From contig NZ_NNBK01000003.1 of the NCBI RefSeq assembly GCF_002803075.1, forward strand, positions 372,001 through 436,000: DNA of 64,000 nt. Reading direction: 5' to 3'. The position numbers and the translations under genes were made by a program. The notes beneath the pieces are model-generated. The model had not been told where the DNA came from and did no database searches. It saw nothing but the letters and a program-made list of their open reading frames with translations. Below, piece after piece: positions 1 to 7,299 of this stretch (positions are counted from its first letter, which is position 1; every line of letters starts with the position of its first letter). The stretch is from Streptomyces sp. CB01373 (GTDB lineage Bacteria > Actinomycetota > Actinomycetes > Streptomycetales > Streptomycetaceae).

Positions 1-76
1 CCGTGGTGCACAGCAGTCCTGCGGCCAGGGCCCCGACCACGGTGCGGCGGGCGGTGCGCGTGTGCGGGTGACGCAT
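1..76 (-). CDS. N-terminus of a secreted protein (truncated by window edge)
   Basis: Only the first 25 codons lie in the window. They start at an ATG at position 76, preceded on the minus strand by a GGAGGAG ribosome binding site about six bases upstream. The peptide is rich in Arg and His at the start, carries a twin arginine (ARRTVVG) and then runs into a hydrophobic stretch (ALAAGLLC). This is the layout of a Sec or Tat signal peptide, and the Cys could also be a lipobox residue. The mature protein is outside the window, so its function cannot be named. Confidence 0.6.
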   Translation of the reverse strand, partial: MRHPHTRTARRTVVGALAAGLLCTT

Positions 77-391
77 GAGAACGCTCCTCCGGACTCGCGA
101 AAATTGGGATGACGTCATGTCCGCGTCATCGGTGCGCGATTATGGTAGGACGTGTCCAACTCTGTTGGAAGAGAAGTCGTAAACGGTTGTTTGATGCAAC
201 GTCAGATTCCTTAAAAGCTCCGGGAGTTGACGGTGAGATCCCACTCTCGCGTTCGGTTGTGTTGAGGTGGCACCCCGGCGAGGGGGGCATGGCGCAGCGC
301 AGCCGCCGGAGCGGGCATGGTCACCCCGCTGAGTGCTCCCAGTCGGGTGCACGGCCGTGACCCCCGGGCGGCCGGCGCAGTTGAACCGAGC
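77..391. other. Divergent intergenic region
   Basis: This 315-base region separates the leftward secreted-protein gene from the rightward small secreted peptide. It is clearly less GC-rich than its surroundings, which fits a double promoter region. It contains the palindrome ATGACGTCAT at 109-118 and an inverted repeat with a minus-strand -10-like hexamer at 139-169, listed separately. I found no convincing gene in it. Confidence 0.5.
139..169 (-). promoter_or_regulatory. Putative minus-strand promoter with overlapping inverted repeat
   Basis: On the minus strand CATAAT (144-139) is a good -10 hexamer placed to drive the gene starting at 76. Immediately upstream of it, TCCAAC-TCT-GTTGGA (155-169) is a perfect inverted repeat lying in the -10/-35 interval. 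This is where a repressor would bind. The -35 is not consensus. The regulator is unknown. Confidence 0.35.
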
Positions 392-589
392 ATGAAGAAG
401 CGCAGCATGCTCGCCCTCGCGTCCCTGGCCACCGGTTTCGTCGTGGCCGCCGTCTCTCCGTCGCACGCCGTCGACCACGACGGGCTCGGCGACCGGAGCG
501 TGAAGGACATCGTGGGCACCGTCGACCAGGTCGTCGGTGAGGAAGGCCTCACCACGGGCGACGACGCGTCCGGGCAGCACCACGGCTGA
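392..589 (+). CDS. Small secreted protein
   Basis: This is a 65-residue protein with a classic signal peptide: Met-Lys-Lys-Arg, a hydrophobic core at residues 6-21, and a probable signal-peptidase site after Ser-His-Ala (residue 26). The mature peptide would be about 39 residues, acidic, ending in a His-rich tail. I chose the ATG at 392 because the signal peptide starts there; the reading frame extends upstream without coding character. No strong ribosome binding site is visible. A GC-rich hairpin follows 19 bases after the stop, so it is probably a single-gene transcript. I do not recognise the family and assign no function. Confidence 0.55.
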   Translation: MKKRSMLALASLATGFVVAAVSPSHAVDHDGLGDRSVKDIVGTVDQVVGEEGLTTGDDASGQHHG

Positions 590-607
590 CGCCCGTCGGC
601 CGAGCGC

Positions 608-642
608 GGCGCCGGCACCCCCACAGCGGGGGTGCCGGCGCC
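608..642 (+). terminator. Strong hairpin terminator
   Basis: A perfect 15-bp stem (GGCGCCGGCACCCCC and its complement) closes a 5-base loop. It lies just after the small secreted protein and before the next gene. As is usual in Streptomyces, it has no T-run. Confidence 0.75.
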
Positions 643-729
643 GTCCTGTGGGCAGCCCTCAACTGGGGCTGGTTTCCGTGGCAGGGTGGAGCGGGCAAGC
701 CACAGGGGGCCGACAGCAGAGGGGGACCC

Positions 730-1770
730 GTGATCGTCTGGATCAACGGTGCTTTCGGTGCGGGGAAGACGACCACCGCACGGGAACTGATCGAACTGAT
801 CCCGAACAGTACGCTCTTCGACCCCGAGGTCATCGGCGGTGCGCTGACGCATCTGCTGCCGCCCAAACACCTCGCCGAGGTCGGCGACTACCAGGATCTG
901 CCGATCTGGCGGCGCATGGTGATCGACACGGCGGCCGCGATGCTCGCCGAGCTGGGCGGGACCCTCGTGGTGCCCATGACCCTGCTGCGCCAGGAGTACC
1001 GCGACGAGATCTTCGGCGGGCTCGCCGCCCGCCGCGTCGCTGTGCTGCACGTTCTCCTGGCCCCGGCCGAAACGATCCTGCGTGAGCGCATAGCCCATCG
1101 GGAGGTCCCGCCCGACCTGCCCGACGGCGAGATACGCGTCCGCCAGTGGTCCTACGACCACATCGAGCCCTACCGGACCGCCCTGGCCTCCTGGCTCACC
1201 GCCGACGCCCACCCCGTCGACACCAGCGCCCTCACGCCGCACGAGACGGCCGTCCGCATCGTCGAGGCCGTCAGCAACGGTGCCGCGCCCGTCTGTGACA
1301 TCGTGCAGACCCCGGAGCCCACGGCCGAGACCGTCGCCTCCGGAGTGCTCCTGTTCGACGAACAGGACCGTGTGCTGCTCGTCGACCCCACCTACAAGCC
1401 CGGCTGGGAGTTCCCCGGCGGTGTCGTCGAACCCGGCGAGGCCCCGGCCCGCGCGGGCATGCGCGAGGTCGCCGAGGAGACGGGCGTGCGGCTGGACGAG
1501 ATGCCCCGGCTCCTCGTCGTCGACTGGGAGCCGCCCGCACCGCCCGCCTTCGGCGGTCTGCGCTTCCTCTTCGACGGCGGCCGCCTGGACTCGGCTGCGG
1601 CCACGCGCCTGCTGCTGCCCGGACCCGAGCTGCGTGACTGCCGCTTCGTCACCGAGCGGGAGGCCGCCGACCTGCTCCCGCCCGTCCGCTACGCCCGGCT
1701 GCGCTGGGCACTGCGGGCCCGCGAACGCGGCGCGGCGGTGTACCTGGAGGCGGGCGTGCCGGTCGGCTGA
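730..1770 (+). CDS. P-loop kinase fused to a NUDIX hydrolase
   Basis: This 346-residue protein has two domains. The N-terminal half begins almost at once with a P-loop (NGAFGAGKT, residues 6-14) and resembles AAA/TmrB-like small-molecule kinases. The C-terminal half, from about residue 205, is a NUDIX domain with a complete box: Gly231, Glu237, Arg245, Glu246, Glu249, Glu250 and Gly252. The NUDIX part should hydrolyse a nucleoside-diphosphate-linked compound using Mg2+. The kinase part would phosphorylate an unknown metabolite or drug. The GTG at 730 is chosen because the P-loop sits so close to the start. The gene is convergent with the kinase-fold gene downstream. The substrate cannot be read from the sequence. 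Confidence 0.8.
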   Translation: MIVWINGAFGAGKTTTARELIELIPNSTLFDPEVIGGALTHLLPPKHLAEVGDYQDLPIWRRMVIDTAAAMLAELGGTLVVPMTLLRQEYRDEIFGGLAARRVAVLHVLLAPAETILRERIAHREVPPDLPDGEIRVRQWSYDHIEPYRTALASWLTADAHPVDTSALTPHETAVRIVEAVSNGAAPVCDIVQTPEPTAETVASGVLLFDEQDRVLLVDPTYKPGWEFPGGVVEPGEAPARAGMREVAEETGVRLDEMPRLLVVDWEPPAPPAFGGLRFLFDGGRLDSAAATRLLLPGPELRDCRFVTEREAADLLPPVRYARLRWALRARERGAAVYLEAGVPVG

Positions 1771-1780
1771 CGCCCCGTGC

Positions 1781-2842
1781 CTACGCCGACAGCGCGGACT
1801 GCGTGGAGTTGTCGCCGGTGCCTCGCAGTTCCTCGTACGGATAGGGGGTCAGCCTGCTCTCCTTGCGCAGGCGGTCGTGGAAGGCGTTCAGGCGCGCGGC
1901 GACCGGCGCGTGACGGGTCAGGATCGCCGCGGCCGCCGACGGGACGCCTTCGGGCCGCGCGCCTTCGGCGCAGGCGCGGACGAAGGCGCGGCGCTCCTTC
2001 AGGTCGTATGTGTACAGGGCGTTGACCAGCCAGTTCACCAGATGCGTGACGGTGTAGGCGCGGTCGTAGCCGCGGTGTCGGCCGAAGAAATCGCGCTCCT
2101 TCTCGGTGAGCCGGAACCGGTCGCTCAGCGCGAGACCGAAGTCGGAGAGGTACAGCTGGGTGCCGTCGGTGAGGATGTTGTGGAAATGCGCGTCCAGATG
2201 CAGCAGCCGGTGCTCGCGCAGGAAGCCGGTGAGGGCCTCCAGACCGGTTTCGACGAACTCGCACGCGCTGTCCGCCGCGTCGCCGTGAAGCCGGGCGGCG
2301 AGCCAGTCGTCCGCGGTGTACGGCACGTACTCCAGGAAGAGGACCAGGCTCGCGGTCGCCGTGCGCAGGGCCTCGATGCGGCGCTCCACCTGCGGGGCGC
2401 CGCCCCAGTAGGCGACGGTCCGCTCCACGTCGGCCAGCAGCTCCGGCATCGGTCCGGGGGTGTCGGGCAGCGCCCGCCAGTGATGCAGCAGGGGGAAGCC
2501 GGAGAAGCGGCCGGAGAGAACCCAGTCGGTCGTCATGCGGTGCGCGGCGAGTTCCCGCCACGCCCCGAGTCCGGGGCTGCCGATGCCGTAGTGGAAGTAG
2601 GGCGGCAGGTCGAAGAGGTTCGCGGTCGACCGCAGGTGGTCGGGGTGCCGTTCGACGTCGGTCAGGCGCACGTACTTGACGAAGACCTGGTGGCCGTCCA
2701 CGTCGACGATCGCGGAACGGCCGCCGATCCCGGTACCGAACGGCTTGCCGCCCTCCAGGAGTTGAGCGAGTTCACCGTCGCTGAGGAGGGAGAGCGAGGT
2801 GGCGATGTCGGTGTGGGCGGCGATGCGGGTGGAGATGGTCAT
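1781..2842 (-). CDS. Protein-kinase-fold (phosphotransferase-like) protein
   Basis: A 353-residue protein with the core motifs of the protein kinase/aminoglycoside phosphotransferase fold. A catalytic-loop motif His-Leu-Asp-Ala-His-Phe-His-Asn lies around residue 215, followed about 12 residues later by a Ser-Asp-Phe-Gly metal-binding motif. A Gly-rich stretch near residue 36-41 and a Val-Lys pair near residue 55 fit the nucleotide loop and the catalytic lysine. There is no transmembrane segment, so it is cytoplasmic. It may phosphorylate a protein or a small molecule. The DFG is more protein-kinase-like, but the family is also called simply 'protein kinase family' in Streptomyces. It stands alone between convergent and co-directional neighbours. 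Confidence 0.7.
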   Translation of the reverse strand: MTISTRIAAHTDIATSLSLLSDGELAQLLEGGKPFGTGIGGRSAIVDVDGHQVFVKYVRLTDVERHPDHLRSTANLFDLPPYFHYGIGSPGLGAWRELAAHRMTTDWVLSGRFSGFPLLHHWRALPDTPGPMPELLADVERTVAYWGGAPQVERRIEALRTATASLVLFLEYVPYTADDWLAARLHGDAADSACEFVETGLEALTGFLREHRLLHLDAHFHNILTDGTQLYLSDFGLALSDRFRLTEKERDFFGRHRGYDRAYTVTHLVNWLVNALYTYDLKERRAFVRACAEGARPEGVPSAAAAILTRHAPVAARLNAFHDRLRKESRLTPYPYEELRGTGDNSTQSALSA

Positions 2843-2948
2843 GATCCCATCCTCAGCCGGACGCCGGGTACCCGTCAGCTCCTTTTGCCTCGCGAACGGC
2901 GCACCGTGGCACGGGAGATGAACGGCGGGGCTGACCCGAGTGCGTCCG

Positions 2949-2987
2949 CGGCCCGGGGCCCCGCCGTGCGGCGAGGGACCCGGGCCG
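2949..2987 (-). terminator. Hairpin terminator after the M20 peptidase gene
   Basis: CGGCCCGGG and its exact complement enclose a 21-base loop that can itself pair (CGCC with GGCG). It lies 16 bases beyond the stop codon of the minus-strand dipeptidase gene. Confidence 0.6.
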
Positions 2988-3002
2988 TGGACGGAACGAG
3001 GG

Positions 3003-4358
3003 TCAGCTCCCCGCGTAGTTGCGCAGGAACAGCGCCTCCGCGACCGACAGGCGCTCCAGTTCCTCGGGGGAGACGCTCTCGTTCACGGCGTGGATCTGCG
3101 CCTCCGGCTCGCTCAGGCCGATCAGCAGGATCTCGGCCTGCGGGTAGAGCGCGGCGAGGGTGTTGCACAGCGGGATGGAGCCGCCCTGACCGGCGTACTG
3201 CATGTCCTGGCCGGGGTAGGCGACGGCCATCGCGTCGGCCATCGCCCGGTAGGCAGGGCTGGTGGTGTCGGCGCGGAAGGCCTGGCCCTGGCCGATCTGC
3301 TCGGTGCTCACCCGGGCGCCCCACGGGGTGTGGGCCTCCAGGTGGGCCTGGAGCAGCTTGGTCGCCTCGCCCGCGTCGACGCCCGGCGGCACCCGCAGGC
3401 TGACCAGGGCACGGGCACCGGCCTGCACGGACGGGGTGGCGCCGACGACCGGCGGGCAGTCGATGCCGAGCACGGTGACGGCGGGGCGGGCCCAGATGCG
3501 GTCGGCGACCGTGCCGGAGCCGATCAGCTCCACGCCGTCCAGCACCTTGGCGTCCTTGCGGAACTGCTCCTCCTCGTAGGCCAGGCCGTCCCAGACGGAG
3601 TCGCCGGCCAGGCCGTCGACGGCCGTCGAGCCGTCCTCGGCGCGCAGCGAGTCGAGGACCCGGATCAGCGCGGCGAGCGCGTCCGGGGCGGCGCCGCCGA
3701 ACTGGCCCGAGTGCAGGTTGCCTTCGAGGGTGTCGACCTGGATCCGGACCATGGTCATGCCGCGCAGGGTGCTGGTGACGGTGGGCAGACCGACGCGGAA
3801 GTTGCCGGTGTCGCCGATCACGATCGTGTCGGCGGTCAGGAGTTCGGGGTGCTCCTCGGCGTAGCGCTCGAGGCCGCCGGTGCCCTGCTCCTCGGAGCCC
3901 TCGGCTATCACCTTGACGTTGACCGGGACGCCGCCGTCGGCCTTCAGGGCGCGCAGGGCGAGCAGGTGCATGATGAGGCCGCCCTTGCAGTCGGCGGCGC
4001 CACGCCCGTACCAACGGCCGTCGCGGTCGGTCAGCTCGAAGGGCGGGCTGGTCCAGCCGGCCTCGTCCAGCGGCGGCTGCACGTCGTAGTGGGCGTAGAG
4101 CAGGACTGTCCTCGCGCCCTCCGGGCCGGGCAGGTAGCCGTAGACCGACTGGGTGCCGTCCGGAGTGTCGAGCAGAGCCACGTCCGTGAAGCCCTCGGCG
4201 CGCAGCGTGTCGGCGATCCAGTTCGCGGCGCCCTCGCTCTCGCTCTTCGGGTACTGGTCGAAGTCCGCCACCGATTGGAAGGCCACCAGCTCGGCGAGTT
4301 CCGCCCGCGCCCTGGGCATCAGGGACGCGACGGTCTCCGCGACCGGATTAGACGACAT
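3003..4358 (-). CDS. M20-family metallo-dipeptidase
   Basis: A 451-residue cytoplasmic zinc peptidase of the M20 dipeptidase type. The metal and catalytic residues are visible in order: His90 and Asp92 in LYAHYDVQP, bridging Asp123 in GAADCKG, Glu156/Glu157 in AEGSEEQG and Asp183 in IGDTGN, with the last His in the C-terminal part (HAVNE). The lid domain follows the first Zn half, as in carnosinase/PepV relatives. It should cleave dipeptides. I chose the ATG at 4358 rather than the GTG two codons upstream because an AAGGAG site lies seven bases before the ATG but only one base before the GTG. A hairpin terminator follows the gene. Confidence 0.88.
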   Translation of the reverse strand: MSSNPVAETVASLMPRARAELAELVAFQSVADFDQYPKSESEGAANWIADTLRAEGFTDVALLDTPDGTQSVYGYLPGPEGARTVLLYAHYDVQPPLDEAGWTSPPFELTDRDGRWYGRGAADCKGGLIMHLLALRALKADGGVPVNVKVIAEGSEEQGTGGLERYAEEHPELLTADTIVIGDTGNFRVGLPTVTSTLRGMTMVRIQVDTLEGNLHSGQFGGAAPDALAALIRVLDSLRAEDGSTAVDGLAGDSVWDGLAYEEEQFRKDAKVLDGVELIGSGTVADRIWARPAVTVLGIDCPPVVGATPSVQAGARALVSLRVPPGVDAGEATKLLQAHLEAHTPWGARVSTEQIGQGQAFRADTTSPAYRAMADAMAVAYPGQDMQYAGQGGSIPLCNTLAALYPQAEILLIGLSEPEAQIHAVNESVSPEELERLSVAEALFLRNYAGS

Positions 4359-4573
4359 GGGCACGCTCCTTGTAGGTGCGAAGGAGGACTCGTGGGTATC
4401 GGGGAGATACTTCCGAGCACTTCTGTATTGCGGATGATCGTGTCAGCGTAGGCGCGACCCTGTGTACGGGGCACGTACGCTGCTGATCCTCCCACAGCGG
4501 CCCACCGCCGGGGCCGCCGTAGGATGCGGGAGACAGCAGCGGCAGGCGGCTTGATCGGGAGCGGTAGACCATC

Positions 4574-5818
4574 GTGAGCAGCGACAACTCTTCGGCGGAC
4601 GACGTGCAGCGGGTGTGGGACGTCGTCGTGGTGGGCGCGGGACCCGCGGGGGCCTCGGCCGCCTACGCGGCGGCGGTCGCGGGACGACGTGTGCTGTTGC
4701 TGGAGAAGGCGGAGCTGCCCCGGTACAAGACGTGCGGTGGCGGGATCATCGGCCCCTCGCGCGACTCGCTGCCGCCCGGCTTCGAGCTCCCGCTGAAGGA
4801 CCGCGTGCACGCGGTGACCTTCTCCCACAACGGCCGCTTCACCCGCACCCGCCGCTCCAAGCAGATGATGTTCGGCCTGATCAACCGGCCCGAGTTCGAC
4901 CAGCAGTTGGTCGAGCACGCGCAGAAGGCCGGCGCCGAGCTGCGGACCGGCGCCGCGGTCTCGCGGGTCGAGCAGCACGGTTCGGCGGTACCGGACCGGC
5001 GCACGGTCGCCGTGGTGCTCCAGGGCGGTGAGACGGTGCTCGCGCGCGCGGTGGTCGGCGCCGACGGCAGCGCCGGCCGGATAGGAGCCCATGTCGGGGT
5101 GAAGATGGACCAGGTGGACCTCGGCCTGGAGGCGGAGATCCCCGTGCCGGAGACCGTCGCCGAGGACTGGCGCGGGCGGGTGCTCATCGACTGGGGGCCG
5201 ATGCCGGGCAGTTACGGCTGGGTCTTCCCCAAGGCGGACACGCTGACCGTCGGGGTGATCTCGGCGCGCGGCGAGGGCGCGGCCACCAAGCGGTACTTGG
5301 AGGACTTCATCGCCCGGCTGGGCCTGGCCGGGTTCGAACCGAGCATCTCCTCGGGGCATCTGACGCGCTGCCGGGCCGAGGACTCGCCGCTCTCGCGCGG
5401 GCGGGTGCTGGTGTGCGGGGACGCGGCCGGACTCCTCGAACCGTGGACGCGCGAGGGCATTTCCTTCGCGCTCAGGTCCGGGCGGCTCGCGGGGGAGTGG
5501 GCGGTGCGCGTCGCCGAGGCGCACGACGCGGTGGACGCCCGGCGCCAGGCTCTGAACTACGCGTTCGCCATCAAGGCGGGGCTGGGCGTGGAGATGGCCG
5601 TGGGCAAGCGGATGCTCGCGGTGTTCGAGCGCCGGCCGGGGATCTTCCACGCCGTCCTGACCGGCTTCCGGCCCGCCTGGAAGGCGTTCAAGGAGATCAC
5701 GCAGGGTTCGACCTCACTCGGTGAACTCGTCCGCACCCACCCCATGGCCCACCGCGCCCTGACGGCGCTGGACCGGCGGCCGGCCCCGCCCGCCGCCGAG
5801 GAGACGGTCAGTTCCTGA
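4574..5818 (+). CDS. Geranylgeranyl reductase family FAD-dependent oxidoreductase
   Basis: A 414-residue flavoprotein. It has an N-terminal dinucleotide-binding motif Gly21-Ala-Gly-Pro-Ala-Gly26, the acidic residue ending strand beta-2 (LLLEK, Glu44), the CGGG motif at 54-57 that is typical of geranylgeranyl reductases, and the second FAD motif GDAAGLLEPWTREGI near residue 280-295. Members reduce isoprenoid double bonds, for example in menaquinone or carotenoid side chains. The actual substrate here is not evident. The GTG start has a GGGAG site upstream. Its stop overlaps the stop of the convergent oxidoreductase gene by 11 bases. Confidence 0.82.
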   Translation: MSSDNSSADDVQRVWDVVVVGAGPAGASAAYAAAVAGRRVLLLEKAELPRYKTCGGGIIGPSRDSLPPGFELPLKDRVHAVTFSHNGRFTRTRRSKQMMFGLINRPEFDQQLVEHAQKAGAELRTGAAVSRVEQHGSAVPDRRTVAVVLQGGETVLARAVVGADGSAGRIGAHVGVKMDQVDLGLEAEIPVPETVAEDWRGRVLIDWGPMPGSYGWVFPKADTLTVGVISARGEGAATKRYLEDFIARLGLAGFEPSISSGHLTRCRAEDSPLSRGRVLVCGDAAGLLEPWTREGISFALRSGRLAGEWAVRVAEAHDAVDARRQALNYAFAIKAGLGVEMAVGKRMLAVFERRPGIFHAVLTGFRPAWKAFKEITQGSTSLGELVRTHPMAHRALTALDRRPAPPAAEETVSS

Positions 5819-6275
5819 CCGTGATGCGGAAGACCGGGTGGTCGGGGGCGGACGCGGTGATCTCCTCGTCGGAGGACTTCGCCGTGACGCCCTTGAAGTA
5901 CCCGTCGACCTGCCAGCCCCACCGCTCCAGGTAGGTCCGCAGGACCGGGAGCTTCTCGGCGTCGGGCAACTCCACCGCGGTGAACTCGCGGACCTTCCGC
6001 CCGACGCGCAGTTCCCCGCCGCCCGCCGCGCGCATGTTGCGCACCCACTGGGAGTGGCCGCGCGCCGAGACGAGGTACTGCGCGCCCTCGTACGTGTGCG
6101 GGTTGACGGGAATGCGCTGCGGCTTGCCGCTCGTACGGCCGCGCACCGTCAGCTCGGCCGAGCCGGCGAGGCTCAGCCCGCGGCGCGCCAGCCAGCCGAT
6201 GACGCCGTTGAGACGGACGGCCGTCGGGCTGCCCTCGAGGTAGTACGGCGAGGAGGACGACGAGGACGACGACAT
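5808..6275 (-). CDS. F420/deazaflavin-dependent nitroreductase-family oxidoreductase
   Basis: A 155-residue protein of the split-barrel DDN (DUF385) family. Recognisable parts are LARRGLSLAGSAELTVRGR, the R-TSGKPQR-IPVNPH core and the YLVSARGHSQWVRNMRAAG cofactor-binding stretch near residues 65-85. These enzymes use reduced F420 on quinones, nitro compounds or other acceptors. A Ser-rich N-terminus (eight Ser in a row) is a low-complexity oddity. The start at 6275 is preferred because a GGGGGT site precedes it. The gene is divergent from a TetR regulator, with two palindromes between them, so it is probably repressed by that regulator. Confidence 0.82.
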   Translation of the reverse strand: MSSSSSSSSPYYLEGSPTAVRLNGVIGWLARRGLSLAGSAELTVRGRTSGKPQRIPVNPHTYEGAQYLVSARGHSQWVRNMRAAGGGELRVGRKVREFTAVELPDAEKLPVLRTYLERWGWQVDGYFKGVTAKSSDEEITASAPDHPVFRITVRN

Positions 6276-6300
6276 GGTGACCCCCATGGGTTCGGTTCGT

Positions 6301-6315
6301 GAGAGCAGTGCTCTC
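6301..6315. promoter_or_regulatory. TetR operator 1
   Basis: GAGAGCA-G-TGCTCTC is a perfect 15-bp palindrome. It lies between the divergent oxidoreductase and TetR genes, 26 bases upstream of the oxidoreductase start. A near-identical palindrome is at 6355-6369. Confidence 0.75.
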
Positions 6316-6354
6316 GTTCGTTGAACAGTGTGGGGTGGATCGGTGATCCAAAGC

Positions 6355-6369
6355 AAGAGCAGTGCTCTT
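6355..6369. promoter_or_regulatory. TetR operator 2
   Basis: AAGAGCA-G-TGCTCTT is a perfect 15-bp palindrome sharing the core AGAGCA-N-TGCTCT with operator 1, 54 bases away centre to centre. A third, degenerate copy (GTGCAGTGCTCTG) follows at about 6377-6389, just before the regulator gene. The spacing suits repression of both divergent promoters. Confidence 0.75.
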
Positions 6370-6410
6370 TTTTGTGTGCAGTGCTCTGGATTCGTGGAAC
6401 ACTGGTCGGC

Positions 6411-7100
6411 ATGAGCACCGCACAGGGAGCCCGCGCCCGGGCCAGGACGGAGATCACTGCCGCGATCAAGGACGAGGCCCGCAGACAGCTCGCGGCCGAG
6501 GGCGCCGCGAAACTCTCGCTGCGTGCCGTGGCACGCGCGCTCGGCATGGTCTCCTCCGCGCTGTACCGGTACTTCCCGAGCCGGGACGACCTGCTGACCG
6601 CGCTCATCATCGACGCCTACGACTCCGTGGGCGAGGCCGCGGAGGCGGCGAACGCGGAGGCGGCCGGCGCCGAGCCCCTGGCGCGCTGGACCGCAGTGTG
6701 CGAGGCGGTCCGCGGCTGGGCGCTCGCGCACCCGCACGAGTACGCCCTCATCTACGGCACTCCCGTGCCCGGTTACACGGCCCCGATGACCACCGTCCCG
6801 GCCGCGGCCCGCGCCGGTCTGGTCCTCATCGGCATCGTGCGCGACGCCCATGAACGGGACGGGCTGACCGGGCCGCCGCTCCCCGCCGAGCTGCGGGGCG
6901 AGGCCGAGCGGATCACCGCGGACCTGGCGCCCGGCCTGCCACCCGAGGTGGGGCCCGCGCTCGTCGCCGCGTGGGCGCAGCTCTTCGGGCTGGTCGGGTT
7001 CGAGCTGTTCGGCCAGTTCAACCGGGTCGTGGAGGACCGCGAGCCGTTCTTCCGGCACGCGGTGACGCGACTCGCGCACGGAATCGGGCTGAGGGCCTGA
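6411..7100 (+). CDS. TetR/AcrR-family regulator
   Basis: A 229-residue repressor. The N-terminal helix-turn-helix spans about residues 20-62, with the typical ending SSALYRYFPSRDDLLTALI. The C-terminal ligand-binding domain contains the RGWALAHPHEYALIYGTPVPGY pattern of the WHG/TetR_C_33 type. The ATG at 6411 is chosen because the HTH starts shortly after it; the frame extends upstream through the operators without coding character. By position and operators it should control itself and the divergent F420-type oxidoreductase. The inducing ligand is unknown. Confidence 0.87.
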   Translation: MSTAQGARARARTEITAAIKDEARRQLAAEGAAKLSLRAVARALGMVSSALYRYFPSRDDLLTALIIDAYDSVGEAAEAANAEAAGAEPLARWTAVCEAVRGWALAHPHEYALIYGTPVPGYTAPMTTVPAAARAGLVLIGIVRDAHERDGLTGPPLPAELRGEAERITADLAPGLPPEVGPALVAAWAQLFGLVGFELFGQFNRVVEDREPFFRHAVTRLAHGIGLRA

Positions 7101-7223
7101 CCGCAGCAGGGACCGGCCGGAAACCTGCGCGGTGCGACGTGTCGTGGATTCGCGGGGCTGGGTTCCGGGAGTCCGCGCCGGGAAGGCGTCTCGGGAGTCC
7201 GCGCGGGGCTGGGACCGGGGGGC

Positions 7224-7241
7224 GTACTTCCCGGGGAGTAC
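7224..7241. promoter_or_regulatory. Palindrome upstream of the two-component operon
   Basis: GTACTTCCCGGGGAGTAC is an 18-bp palindrome with one mismatched pair. Its centre is about 67 bases upstream of the presumed transcription start of the histidine kinase gene, a usual site for an activator. Related elements lie upstream of the SHOCT-ABC operon at 19995-20133. It is a candidate binding site for the response regulator encoded just downstream. Confidence 0.5.
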
Positions 7242-7260
7242 GTGTGATCACCTCGTTCGG

Positions 7261-7292
7261 CTGACGCCCCCGGCGGCGCCGGCGTCTAGCGT
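7261..7292 (+). promoter_or_regulatory. Promoter of the two-component operon (leaderless)
   Basis: CTGACG (7261-7266) and TAGCGT (7287-7292) form a plausible -35/-10 pair, although the spacing is long. The -10 ends seven bases before the ATG at 7300, which predicts a leaderless transcript. Confidence 0.45.
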
Positions 7293-7299
7293 GGCGGTC

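Noticed and set aside
13..1242. Long minus-strand open frame covering the small secreted gene and the kinase-NUDIX gene (211-1242)
   Set aside because: It is a high-GC shadow of the plus-strand gene. It has no domain, and codon-position GC fits the plus strand.
7140..7215. Direct repeat (CGCGGGGCTGGG twice, CGGGAGTCCGCGC twice) before the two-component operon
   Set aside because: Only two short copies in GC-rich DNA; likely a small local duplication with no evident function, although it borders the palindrome.
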